Below are positions 10,607 to 22,040 of a stretch of DNA of 53,544 nt, piece after piece. Source of the DNA: Fomitopsis serialis (Eukaryota > Basidiomycota > Agaricomycetes > Polyporales > Fomitopsidaceae); contig NW_025955231.1 in assembly GCF_022376445.1 (NCBI RefSeq), positions 1 to 53,544 of the forward strand, written 5' to 3'. Numbering within the stretch: position 1 is the stretch's first letter; every line of letters starts with the position of its first letter. The translations under genes were made by a program, and so were the position numbers. The notes under the pieces were generated by a model. That model saw only the letters and a list, made by a program, of their open reading frames with translations. It did no database searches and was not told the origin of the DNA.

Positions 10607-12333
10607 ATGGCTCTCGATCAACATACGATCGTCATCCTGTGAGTGCGCCCCTGGCATGCCTTAATGAGGGTCGCCGCTCATATCGACATCTGATGCCCGC
10701 ACATAGAGCTGGCCCGAAGGTGCGCAACGTCATCCAGGAACTTGCCGTGCATGTACTGAACGCACGGCGGCTAGCTTCTCGGTTACTTCTTCAATTGGTG
10801 CCTCCTCGGCGTGCTTGGGCTCCAAACTTGTACGTCCCCCCTTCCCGGGCGTCCGTCCGATCGAACTCACTCAAGTCCCGGAAGATGTCTATCACGTTAA
10901 CTTTCCTGACGACCCGCCATTCTTTCAATGCCTAGGTAAAGTCACCGACCCGCGCAGTGCCCTTCAAACGCACGCTCATCCCGCCGTACAGTGTACTTTA
11001 TATTGGTCTTCGAGATCGTCCAGACGGGACTCGTCACCGGGGTCGCCTTCGAGACCTTCGTCTACAACTACGGCGACCCCATGTCCCTAACGCGCATCTA
11101 TTATGCGTGGTTCTTCGTCGCCGTAATGTGTGCCATCGTCTCCGTCTCCGTGCAGGCGTTTTTTGCCTGGCGCATCTGGGTGCTCGCGAAGAAACCTTGG
11201 AGAGGCTGGATCGCCGGTGGAATTGGTGCTGTGCGTGACACTTTTCAGATTCTGAGCTCGCGCTTGGTGCTTACGAAATTGACCATTGCCCTCACAGTTA
11301 TCCCTGCTGCAAGGATGTGCGGGAGTAATTCTCGGAGCGTTAGTGCGTTCATGTTCTCGCTAATTTCGCAGCCCTAGTCATTTATAAATACACTTCGATA
11401 GCTCCGCGACACGGACTCCACGGCCCATGTTACGACTTCGCACGCCGTTGTAATTGTTCTGAACGTAAGCACTCTTCCTCGAGACTGAAATTCATCCGCC
11501 CTCCCACCGAACAGCTTGCTAACACCTGCTGCTGAAGTATGGGTCATCGGTAGCGCCGTGGTAGACGTGCTCATCGCGGTCACCATGACCACACTGGTGC
11601 GTGGCATCAATCCAGCCTCTTTCGCTCGCCCGCCGAGCGTACAGGGATAGATGCTCGGGCTGCGTCGCCGGACGTCACATCACCAGACTGAACGGATGAT
11701 CAATAAGGTCATCCGGATGGTCGTCGAGACCGGGTCGTTGACAGGTACGAACGTCCGCGATCACCCTCGCTCTGCGCGTGCATATGACAGTCGTGGCTTT
11801 TCGCAGCGAGCATCGCCGTTACGACACTGGTGTTATGCCTGAGGCTCCCCGGGACACAGTACTACGAGACGACGTACGTACCATTCTGACTTTTCCGAAC
11901 ATTCTTCCCGCACTGAAACACCGTCTCTTCTCGTGGCACACGCAGGATCTACGTCCTCACCAAACTCTACGCCAACACCTTCCTCGCCAATCTCATCTCC
12001 CGCGCCTTCTTCGACCCCGCGCGCCGCCGAGGCCGCGGCCGCAGCGGAACCACAGAAGAGACGGACGAAACGGACGACACCGAGTCGGGCGCGGGGCCAG
12101 GCAGAGTCACGACGATCGCGCTGAGCACGTACGTGAGCGGCGTACCGGTGTGGACCAATGGCGAGGTGCAAAATAGCACGGTGACCGGACTGAGAACGCC
12201 TGGGAGTACTGTGCGGGAGGAGACGGGGAGCGAGAAGGGAACTCTACTGGACGGGGAACATCATGAGGTGAGTATGTGTTTGTTGGGGAGGCTGATGGTC
12301 TTACGTCCGACTCGACAGAATGTGGTATCTTGA
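10607..12333 (+). CDS. DUF6534-type seven-transmembrane protein, tandem copy A
   Basis: Member of the large basidiomycete family of seven-helix integral membrane proteins usually named DUF6534; biochemical role unknown. Twelve exons: 10607-10638, a 13-nt microexon 10707-10719, 10775-10829, 10885-10935, 10992-11230, 11298-11342, 11402-11464, 11538-11596, 11651-11744, 11807-11873, 11946-12267 and 12319-12333. The start MALDQHTIVILAGPK leads into helix 1 (LLGYFFNWCLLGVLGLQT), then a loop (YVYHVNFPDDPPFF), helices through VYFILVFEIVQTGLV and YYAWFFVAVMCAIVS, TERMINKVIRMVVETG before the last helices, and the typical IYVLTKLYANTFLANL end. A hydrophilic tail rich in Glu, Thr and Gly follows. Exon 8 is one base shorter than in copy B (TATGGG against TTATGGG at the acceptor), giving an apparent frameshift that is probably an assembly error. 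Paired with copy B by tandem duplication. Confidence 0.88.
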
Positions 12334-13638
12334 ATAATCAAGGCGGTTTGCTTCGAGATCCCCGTACGACACGTGGGGTGACGCGCGCAGGGTAGGCAGG
12401 CTGGGCGCAGCCTTGTCCTACCTGTGCATGGGAACATCGGCCGCCGTCGGCGCGAGGTTCGCTGCAGTCTGCACCTAGCTATGGTACGATGACTCCTAAG
12501 CTAGCCTGCGTTTCGCCTTGAGCGACTGGGATGCCGGCAGAGCGAAGGACGATATACTGTATCACCTATGGGCTTGCTCAACGCCTTGCCTTCGCATGCA
12601 AGGTCCGCTGTCCACGGGGAGACTCGGGCGTCTTGGATGTGTCACTGCGTGTATCCAACCACGGAATGGGCTCATGCTCCGTTTGACGTTCATTTGCGCT
12701 CTTTGTAATGAGTAGCTGGCAGCGGATGAATGTGCATTCCAAGGTATGCACGTACAGGTTGATCATTGCTATCAGTCCATGTCATACCCCGACTGAGACA
12801 ACGTCACAAACGTCGGATAGTATCCATTTGCACAAGTAATGGGTGACCAAATACTGATAAGTAGGTCATCCGAATGGGATGCGTACAACTGCATAGCCAC
12901 TCCGGCTGACATGTGTTCCAGTCATCGTCTTAATCAGTGCTTGATATATGTAGCAGGTCCATCACCTCCGAGTGGATGCTCCTCAAGATGCCGTGGGCTT
13001 CTGCTTTGTGGCGTCTGCCCAATCGACCCAAACTCAATCAGGCGATTTGAACCCCAGGTGCGCAGGACAATACCCATGATGGCTTCACCGTGCACGCATT
13101 AAGCTCTTTTGAGTAGTAGAGGGCGACCATGGATGCCTTTGCATCAGGCTGCTTACTGTGGCCGCGGGCTGTCAATGCGTACAAATAGCGTCTGATCAGG
13201 GGAAGAACGGGCGGATCCATCATGGGCATCGGTGCGTCGTACCTCTAGCCTGGACCGGTTGCAGCTATGCCAGTACTGCCGGTAGCAAGTAGATGCTGGT
13301 GGCAGGTAGACGGGCTCTCAGGATCTCACAGCGTTAACACCGTGCAGAGAGGCGGTTCTCAGCGGTTCTCACGGTGTACCGGGGTTAGCAAGTTGGCGTT
13401 TCCGGAGCCATTAATGACTATTTACAGTTCGTGGTTCTAGCAATGTAGTACCCCAGCATCACTGCCGGGAACCTCCGCGGAGTGCATTTTATTCCAACGC
13501 TGGTCGTTGGAATCATGTCCCCTTCTGTCCTCCTATGATAACTACGTTGCAGGAACTATCATCAGGGGCTCTCCACAATCGTAACTAGCGAGCGACTCAC
13601 TTGCCCTGTCCTCTGTGACGCTCAAGCAGGCAGGTGAA
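12334..13638. other. 1.3-kb gap between the tandem DUF6534 genes
   Basis: I found no frame with protein-like composition and no repeat shared with the flanking genes, so the duplication did not leave an obvious extra partial copy. The upstream region of copy B must lie at its right end. Confidence 0.4.
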
Positions 13639-15317
13639 ATGGCCCTCAACCAGGAGAAGGTCGTCATTTTGTAGGTCTCACCGCCGACCCGTTATGACGC
13701 CTGGGCTTGCTAACAGTCCACGCTGTTTTACAGGGCAGGGCCTAAGGTACCGACCTATCGTCTATACACACGCTCGTCGTTATATGAAGCTCGTTTCAGC
13801 TGCTCGGATACTTCTTTAACTGGGCCCTACTTGGCGTACTAACGATTCAAACCTGTAAGGTCTTTGCTCACTCCAATGACCAGCGCCGCATCCATCATGT
13901 TCACGGCTTCTACCAGATCTCTACCATGTAAATTTCCCCCACGATCCGCTCGTTCTCCAATGCCTGGGTGAGTACTATTCACCAGATCGTCTGGTATCTC
14001 AATGGCCGGCTCATCTCCATGCAAGTGTACGGCATGCTCGCATTCGAATTGGTCCAAACTGGGCTCGTAACCGGCGTAGCATTCGAGATATTCGTCTACA
14101 ACTACGGAGACACGAACAGCTTGACGAAGATCTACTACGCGTGGTTCTTCGTCGCGGTCATGTGTGCGATCGTGTCTGTCACCGTGCAGCTGTTCTTCGC
14201 GTGGCGGATCTACGTACTCGCTAGATCTCGCATTGTCGCAGGGGTCATAGCCCTGGTATGTCGCATGCTCCTGCTCCGCTGGGCCTCCTCAAATCTCCCC
14301 TAGCTTTCTCTGCTACAAGCATGCGCCGGCATATCTCTAGGAGTCTTGGTACAAGCATCCATCTTGTCCCATTTTCCATGTCCTGACAGACTCGTAGCTC
14401 AAAGACACACCTTCGACGGCGGACGTGACGGCATCTCATCAAGTCGTCATCGTGTTGAACGTGGGTACAAACCGTTCAGGTGTCGTTCTTGTATACTGAT
14501 ATACTGCAGTTATGGGTCGTCGGTAGCGCGGTGGTCGACGCACTGATTGCCGTGACAATGACAATACTGGTGAACGTATTCCACGACTGCGGCTGTTCGT
14601 AAGTGTGCTGACTCTGGCTGGGCCGTATATCCAGATGTTGAGACTGCGTCGCGGCACTACGTATAAGCATACAGAGAGAATGATCAACAAGGTCATACGA
14701 TTAGTGGTAGAAACAGGCACACTCACGGGTACGTGCATTTGACGTGCGGATCGGACGAGTGTACTGAATCGCACAAAGCTGGAGTGGCTATTGTAACGCT
14801 GGTTCTGTGCCTACGACTGCCGGTATGTCTTTCGCTCCGTGTTTCCACAACGAGCGTTCCATTCTTTCGACGTTAATACAGGGAACACAATACTATGAGA
14901 CAACGTCAGTCAATATTCTACCCGAAAACCTCTACACTAACCGCTACGTCCAGCATCTATGTCCTCACAAAGCTGTGAGTCGTTCGCTTTCCCGCTCGCC
15001 TTCACGACGTCTAAATGGATGGCAGGTACGCAAACACGTTCCTGGCCAACCTGGTCAGCCGTGCATTCCTCGAATCGCCCGACGCGGGAAGCGTGGCGAC
15101 CAGGCCCATAAGCTTCGCCTTCCCAGCCGCAAGAGACACCGAAAGCTCAGGAAACATCACGACACTGGAAGCGGGCGCGGGCGATGGTCCGGGAGATCGC
15201 TTGCCGGATGCGATGAAAGACCACGAGAAGAAGACCATGCCTGTAGCCTTGGTAAACATGCTCAACCCCTCTCTGCGTGGTACCTCCGGGACTGATTCGG
15301 TATGCATGGTAGATTGA
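13639..15317 (+). CDS. DUF6534-type seven-transmembrane protein, tandem copy B
   Basis: Paralogue of the preceding gene with the same exon layout, including the 13-nt second exon (13734-13746) that completes LAGPK. It starts MALNQEKVVILAGPK; helix 1 is LLGYFFNWALLGVLTIQT; then YLYHVNFPHDPLV, VYGMLAFELVQTGLV, YYAWFFVAVMCAIVS, LWVVGSAVVDALIAV, TERMINKVIRLVVETG and IYVLTKLYANTFLANL. All exons splice in frame with no indel. The region corresponding to copy A exons 10-11 has extra introns (for example CTGCCG|GTATGT and AAGCT|GTGAGT). The C-terminal tail (about 90 residues, ending SVCMVD) is hydrophilic and unlike that of copy A. Core helices are strongly similar to copy A while tails diverge, as expected for paralogues under different constraint outside the membrane. 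Function unknown; a receptor-like or transport role is only speculation. Confidence 0.9.
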
Positions 15318-15636
15318 TACGGAGTCATAGCTCGAGTACGGTGAACGGCTCTCGCTGCGTCTCGACAACCAGTCATGGACGTAGATGTACTACCTCACGG
15401 ATTGTATAAGTAGGGAGGATACTTATTCTGCGATGTTCTTGCGTCGTCATGCGAGGCATGGCTGCTAATGCTCCAACACTGTACAGTTATCTCCGAAATA
15501 CGAAGTTGTTTGGTCATAGCTGCGTGATACATCGCACCGCATGTGGTCAACTACACAAGTCGTCCTAGACTTTACGTCGAACACACCTTCGTCACACGCG
15601 CACTCGGCAACATATGCGACTGATACAACGTCACCA

Positions 15637-16452
15637 TCACCGCTGTGCGTTCTCCAAACCAACAAGCACGTCACCCGTGCTCGCCACCGCGCCGAAGATG
15701 CCTCCCTCGATCTGCACCATGTCCACCGCAGCCCTCTTCAGCCCCTCGTCCACCGACCCCGTCGCGTCCTCAACCAACACACACTCATACGCACGGTCGT
15801 CCCCTCCCGCATCGTCGAGTGCACGCACACGTCCGTCGTCACCCCCAGATGACGAGCTTCGTGACCCCCTAACTTCAGCAGGAGCTCGAAATCCGTGTAC
15901 GCGAACGCGGAGCGGCCCGGCTTGTCGACGACGGGCTCGGCGGGGAGGGGGTAGAGCTCCGGGATGATGTCGTGCCCGGCTCGCCCGGATGAGCAGCCGG
16001 CCGAGGGGCCTTGGTCCCGATGCCCAGCCCGGAGGCGTTGTTGCGCGAGCGGAAGTGCTCGCGCGCGGAGAGCGTGGACAGGTCGCGGCGGTGGCCTTCG
16101 CGGGTGTGGTAGACGGGGTAGCCGTGCTTCCGGAACGCCTCCAAGAGCTTCGCGATGTTGGGGATGGCGGCGCGCGTGCCGTCGACGGGGTACCCCAGAT
16201 GAGCGATGTACCCCTTCTCCGAGCAGACTGGAAGAGCAAACGGTGGGCTTCAGTGAGCGTCCGTGCTGATCACGATGATCGCTCGCCGTCTCGCTGGCGA
16301 ACGGAAGCAAAACAAGGAAGGGACTTGCAGTCATTCTGCATGTCTATGACCACAAGGGCAGTCGTAGCCGGTGACAAGGCTCCGTCATGTGGCCAATCGT
16401 ACGGCCGAGCAGAGATCGTAGACGGCTTGTTAGGGATCGAATGGTTCGCCAT
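15637..16452 (-). CDS. Isochorismatase-family hydrolase (cysteine hydrolase), GC-AG intron
   Basis: Two exons: 16452-16329 and 16227-15637, about 238 residues, normal for this superfamily (isochorismatase, nicotinamidase, RutB-like ureidoacrylate hydrolases). The catalytic triad is visible: Asp37 in VVIDMQND, Lys in VVDKPGRSAF, and Cys in VTTDVCVHSTMRE. The intron begins GCAAGT, the classic GC donor, and joining to TTCCAG gives MQNDFCSEKGY exactly as in family members. Substrate is not certain; the HTREGHRRDLS and EPGHDIIPE segments resemble the biuret/ureidoacrylate/isochorismatase-like group. The frame is broken at several G/C runs: near 15790, 15845 and 15864 (G runs of wrong length) and near 15990-16010. 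Every break is a one-base homopolymer change, so assembly error is the simplest reading. Confidence 0.9.
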
Positions 16453-17732
16453 GTCTCGTCCTTGTGTCGAGGTGGTCAGTGTTGGTCAGAGATAGCAGCT
16501 GCCCAGGGCCGGACCCAATTCCTGCAGATGCTTGCTCCGTACGCTCCGTCTTCGAGTCCGCCCAAAGGTCCACATGGCCGTCCGGCCTTCCGCATCCCAC
16601 ACTTCTGACATCGTGCTCAGGCCCTGGACCAGAACCGAAGACTCGAAGCACCCGGTCCACATTGGCGCAGAACGTTAACGCAGATAAGCCGTTCAGTCCG
16701 TTCATTACTCATGGAATTACGAACGGCGCGACACGTTCGTCCGACCGCAGACATTCCACAGTCAGCAGCATCACCTAAGCGTCGTGCTTCCCTAGGAGAC
16801 TTGAGCCTGTTTGATATTGACCGGAATCTACGCCCTCCTGTCGGGTCCAGTCAATAACATACACTTGCCGGCGAACGTACCGCTTAGAGTTCTTCGTAGT
16901 ATACGGCGCGCCGCAAGTCGCTTGCCAGATTGTACTAGTACTGCTGTGCTAACGGTGAGTAACGAGCAAACCAAGTTAGACCGTAGGACTTCCGCACAGG
17001 GGAACACCGTCATGATAAGTTTTAGACTTGAACGACACACTCACCGGACAACCCTCACCACGACCAATCACAACAATCAGCTGCCCTCCGAGATGCTCCC
17101 CTCCCGCCAGGCAGCCGGCCCCGCCCTTCCATCCCGCTCGAGCTCCGCGCTCGAGACCCCCTCCGAGACCGCGACGCGATCCCGACCGAACGAGACGCCT
17201 CCGCGACCCAACTGCGCACGATTTGGCAATTACCTGTCATTACGGCCTGATGGCTATCGATACAGTGCGTGGTCTAGAACTAGCAAGTAGATGCGGTCGG
17301 TGTATGCTATGCGGGGTGCATGATGAGCGACGAAAGATGTGCAATGCAAGGGGAGGATGCGGAGGGCGGTCTGCGCAAGGACGAGCCCGGCTCGCGCGCA
17401 CGTTCGTGTGCGTCGGGTCTGGTAGTAGTGTACAGAGGAGACGGCCATGCAGAACGAGGCGGGTGGTATGTGCGTGCGGAGCAAGGGAGAGCGGTGCGAC
17501 GACAGAGCAGAGCCGAGAATTGGGTTAGTACGATGCGCTGTGTGCCCGAGATACGCCACGAAAGGCCCAGAGAAAAATAAACATAACGTAGATAAGATGA
17601 GACCCGTGAACCCAAGCAAGGAGATAGATTTTGCATGTCGGAGTGGAGGCGGCGATGGTGACAGTGGTAGCAGGACGATGCCGCCGCGAGTCGTAGAGGC
17701 TTTCGGGAGTACGCAGCGTCGAGCACAGCCGC
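16453..17732. other. Gap between isochorismatase and Ett1-like genes
   Basis: It holds the 5' flank of the isochorismatase gene (right of 16452) and the 3' flank of the Ett1-like gene. No frame is convincing on either strand. No repeats seen. Confidence 0.4.
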
Positions 17733-19760
17733 TCAGCACAACTCCATAGCGTTCGGGTCCGTGTCTCCGTCTGCATCCCCATCGACCATGAACTCGTCGC
17801 CGGCCTCCGCCTGCGCCCTCGAATACAGCTCCTCGCGCTTATTCTCGTCCGGCGTCAGGTTCGCCAGCGTGAACAGCGCCTCCGCCAACAACGGCCGCAC
17901 GTCCTCCGCCTCCTCTCCCTGCTCGCCCTCCGCACCAGGCGCACCCCCCTTCGCGCGCTCAAAGAAGGCCACCGCCATCGCGAGGCCCTCGCGCGCCTCA
18001 CTCGCCTCCGCGCCGTCGAGCACGTCCGGCGCCCCGCCTCCAGCGCGGCCTCGAGCTCCTCCGAGTGCGCGGAGCCCATGATCAGCCAGCACCGCCCGCG
18101 CGCGGCGGTCAGCGGCGCGCGCCACGCGTCGTGCGCGGCCTCCATCCGCATCTGCGTGAACACGCTGTCCGCCCAGCTCGCCCAGTACGCGCGCTGCGCG
18201 CTGTCCGGCAGCCGCTCCGCGACGCCGAGCACCTCGCTCGCGATCGTGAACAGCTCGCGCGGGCGCGAAAAGTGGCCGTGCGCGTCGTGCGTGTTCGCCG
18301 GCTGCGGCGGGGAGTGCTGCCGCGCGAGGTCGGCGACGCGGGCGGGTGGACGTGGCTCGCGGTGTTGTGCGAGGGGAGGGAGGTGGCGTGCGGCATGTGG
18401 AAGATGCCCCGGCTGAACTGGTCCATCGCGAGGACCATCACGTCGTGCGCGGTCGCGCTGTAGAGCGTGACGCGGCGCGAGACGGGCGGGCGGCAGGCGG
18501 CGATGGACGCGAACGGGGAGTCCTTGGGCCATTTCGGCTCTGAGAGGTCGAACGGAGAGGCGGAGGGCAGGACGCAGAAGTCGCCCGTCGCGCGCTCCTT
18601 TGCGAGACGCAGCGAGTGCGTCAGCTTCTCATCGGCGAGGCAGACGAGTGTACGTCCCCAGATGACGGCCATCCGCCAATCTTCGGTGAGATCAGCGAAG
18701 CCAGACGAGTGGGAGGGGGCGCCGGTGAGCGCGGGGAGGTTTTCGCCCGTCTGGAAGACGTCGAGAGCGGCGAGCCAGTAATCGGATGCGAGTTTAGGCT
18801 CGTCGGGCAGGGGAACCGACGCGTCTTGGGCGACGAGGTTGCCAAAGTGGAACAGTGCGCTGCCGAAGAGCGCGTGAAAGGCGGCGGGCCGTTCGGTGGG
18901 TCTGTACGAGGTGAGTAGAAGTAAATGCGAGAAGACAATGGACGCACCTTGGGTGGCACTGTAGCGCAGCGGACACGTCGTGGGCCCAGACGTCGGTGGG
19001 GGTTACTGTGCCCGGTGACGATCGCGGCGGAGGGCTTGGATCGGCGTAGACGACGGAGGGATCTGGGTGGACAGTGAGAAAGCGGTGGCATTCGCGGGTG
19101 ACGGCGCGGAGGAGGGCGAGGGCTTGTGGGACGTCGTCGGCTGGAGAAGGCAAGGATGAGCACCACGCGATCGGGGAAATCGCGGATGGCGGGAAGAGGC
19201 GGCTCACCATCGTAACGATCTATGGCGCGGGCATACAGCTCCTTGAGATTCTCCCAGTCCTCGTAGTCGGCGGTGGAGGGCTGCTTGCCCTTGCGGTGGG
19301 CGGAAGAGAGGGGATCGGGCATGGAGCGGACGACGGCTAGGCGGGAGAGGGTTGGGAGGCGGGGATGGGTGGCATGGTACGGGAGGTCGGCTAATAGGGG
19401 CGGGACGGAAGCGGGCCGGGGACGGGGGGAAGGCGGGCGAGAGTCGGTCGAGGCGTCGAATGCGCCGGAACAGCGGCGACGCTTGGAGGAGGCGGAGGAG
19501 GCGGAGTAGCGGTCGTCGTCGTCGTAGGCGGTGTCGTCGTCGTCTGCGAGGGTGGTGGAGGAGGAGGAAGGGCGGGGAGAAGACTGGGCCGAGCGGGGTG
19601 CGTGGGAGGCGGCGGCCGTATCGGGCGAGTCGCGGCGACCCTTCCAGAGGCCGCGGGGGCGCTTGTGGGACGGCGCGAAGGGTGCGGGCGGGGGCGTCGG
19701 CGTCGGGGGGAGCTTGGAGGACGACGCGCGGGGGTAGGGGAGCGGGATACAGGCGAGCAT
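17733..19760 (-). CDS. ETT1: Ett1-like protein (enhancer of translation termination 1), frame interrupted
   Basis: The N-terminus has the KRPRGLWKG signature expected of Ett1 proteins, after a Pro-rich leader from the ATG at 19760. A low-complexity Ser/Asp region follows, then helical TPR-like sequence: DYEDWENLKELYARAIDRYDG, ALALLRAVTRECHRFLTVHPD, an intron near 18955-18909 (CCAAG|GTGCGT ... TACAG|A), PAAFHALFGSALFHFGNLVAQ, DYWLAALDVFQTGENLPAL, EDWRMAVIWGRTLV, FTIASEVLGVAERLPDSAQ, and a C-terminal EGLAMAVAFFERAKG with PLLAEALFTLANLT and a final acidic tail ending NAMELC. Frame changes near 19160, 18340 and 18030 are needed, all in C-rich DNA. Known Ett1 acts in stop-codon recognition with Stm1/release factor control. 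Family assignment rests on the N-terminal signature and the order of helices, so it is moderately sure. Confidence 0.6.
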
Positions 19761-20329
19761 GGCAGGCTGGACGACGGGGGGAGTGGACGGGCGATCTGAG
19801 GCGGCATGTCTTTTGAGGAGGGGACGTGCCTAGGCAGCCAATCGCCCGCGTCCAGCCTTCGCAGCGCCGCCCCGGTCGAGGCTCCCCCGCATCCCACACT
19901 CCAACCAGCCAATCAGCGTGTCCGCAGGCAAGCCCAGCCGCGCCCGACCTCGATCTCCTCAGCCCCGTATGGAAGGCTGCCTGCCATATCCGGCACCCGC
20001 GATCGAGGCCTCTGTGATCGCGTCGTCTCTGGGCCGCGCAGACGATCGTCACTGGTCGCCGTCCAACCTCGCGGCCGTGTCCTCTGCGCCGTGCGGACGG
20101 TGAGCGACGGTGGCGGAGGTCCCGGGCACCGGCCAATCGCGAGAGCCGGCCAATGGGAGACGTGGACGGGCCTCGACGCCACCCGCATCGGCGGCCTGGG
20201 CGGGTCTGTCATGCAGTGCTCCTTCCCTGTCCCCGGCGCCGACGTTCTCTTCGTCCCACAGACCGTGTCCGTCGCTGGCCCACATGCGTCCAGACATTCC
20301 GTAATTCATTGACGACCCATTCCAGCCGC

Positions 20330-22040
20330 GTATTATGTCAGGCGCCCAATCCACTTCAGGCGTCCCTGCATGCGTCCATTTTCTGCCGGCTCACTTGTTC
20401 AGCGCGGGCGACGTCTATTTGCATAACTCTGTTCCGGCTGACAGCGGCGGACGCCCGGCCGTGGCACAGACAACACCCCTTCTGGCCTCCTTCCCGCTCC
20501 CTCCGGGGGCTCGCGGACTTGCTTTTGAGTTCGTTTGATCCCGTCGCCTCTTCCGCCACTTCTTGTGGGTGCGTGGGTTGCTCAGTATGGATGGTCGTCC
20601 TACCTCTCTCCATGCTCGTGATGATGTTGTGCGTTGACCTATAATCAAACTGTCTGCCAGACGTGCCGAAGCAGAAAACGCTCCCGGGAAATGCAAGTGC
20701 GCGGAACAACCAATTCAAACGTGACTGTCAGCAGGCCGTGGATACGCCTATGTACCATCTGCCTACTGTCATATTCGTGCGTCGCCTGCCCTCGGAGCTC
20801 GCCCCTCGCTGAGGCATTCCTCCAGCGCCGGAGCAGGTTGGGTACGTTCGCGAACCTTCCCTGTGCCCGAGGCAGGGCCATCTCCATCGCGCTGGTCCTC
20901 GCTGGCGCCGACTGCAAATGTGTACGTACCGCACAACCTACAGATCGCGCCCTCAGATACCCCTCTCCCGCTCGTCGCCCTCGTCGATGCCAGCGTACCG
21001 CGAGATGTACGGACCCCGGAGCCCGAGTTTGGCGCTGCGAACCAGACGCGGAAGCTGCGAACGTCGTCCTCGCCGTGTCCAGGCGCAACGATTAGCGTTG
21101 CAGCCGGCTAAGTCCAGCGTCGATGCGTCTCCGAGGCTGCCGGAACGTTCTCTTCGTCTGCGCCTTCCTTGCCATCCGCGGAGCGTGTCTCGCCACCGAC
21201 AGCGCACTCGGTCTGCGCATCTTCAAGTGTCCAGATCACATGTGGCTGTCTGCCATCGCCCGCGCATATATGTCATCGCAATGTCATCGCGTGCGCATCC
21301 CCCTTCTCCAACGCTCGGCCCACTGCGCTCGTGCCCCTTCTTGCCTAATCCAGCACAGATCGTCTCCTCCCTCCAGCCCACCCAAGTCAGCCTCCTCATG
21401 AGGAACCGCGCAACTCGGCACTCCTCGCCAGGCCGGCATTTGTGCGTCCACGCTCTGCGGTCCGTGCGCGGCTCGCTCGTTACGGGGATCTGCCTCTATC
21501 ACCTGCCAGACGACCGTGCTCGCGTCTGGAAGTCGGCGCCGTCTAACGTCTGCTATTTGCAAAACTCTATTCCTGCTGACGGCGTCTCCCGTCCCACAGC
21601 GCGCCCACGCCCATTCAGTGACAGAAGCCACACACAACATCCCCCGGGAGCTCGCGGACGAGAGCGAGGTCGTCTTCTGCCGCCCCCGTTGCATTCTGAC
21701 AGGTTCCGCGGCTTCTTGCGGGGTGCGTCGGATGCTATCTCCGTCTCACTTGCTCTGACTGACACCGGCGACTCTCCGTGCAGTTACGTACCACAGGCCC
21801 TACCCCTCTCCATGCTCGTGACAATGCGTAGTACGACATGCTGTTGCGGGCCTCGCCGGCGGAACTCAAACTCTGTAGCATGCGCGCATGCCGAGTCAGA
21901 GTCGGCGTTTAGTAACAGCCTGAGCAATGAAAATGCAGGTGCGTGTTTCATGATAGACACCGCGTGATCAACGTACAGTCCAAGTCCATCAACAAAGAGC
22001 GCGCGGTGGAGGGACGGCGGGACGGCGGAGGCCAAAGGGT
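20330..22040. repeat. Diverged tandem duplication of unknown content
   Basis: Blocks at about 20396-20640 and 21500-21830 share ordered similarity at roughly 75-85%: TTGCATAACTCTGTTCC against TTGCAAAACTCTATTCC, GGGGGCTCGCGGAC against GGGAGCTCGCGGAC, and CTCTCCATGCTCGTGA in both. The spacing is about 1.1 kb. On the minus strand both units read a short segment of the form I(I/V)TSMERGR. Neither strand gives a full gene. These may be decayed paralogues or an old repeat. Confidence 0.45.
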
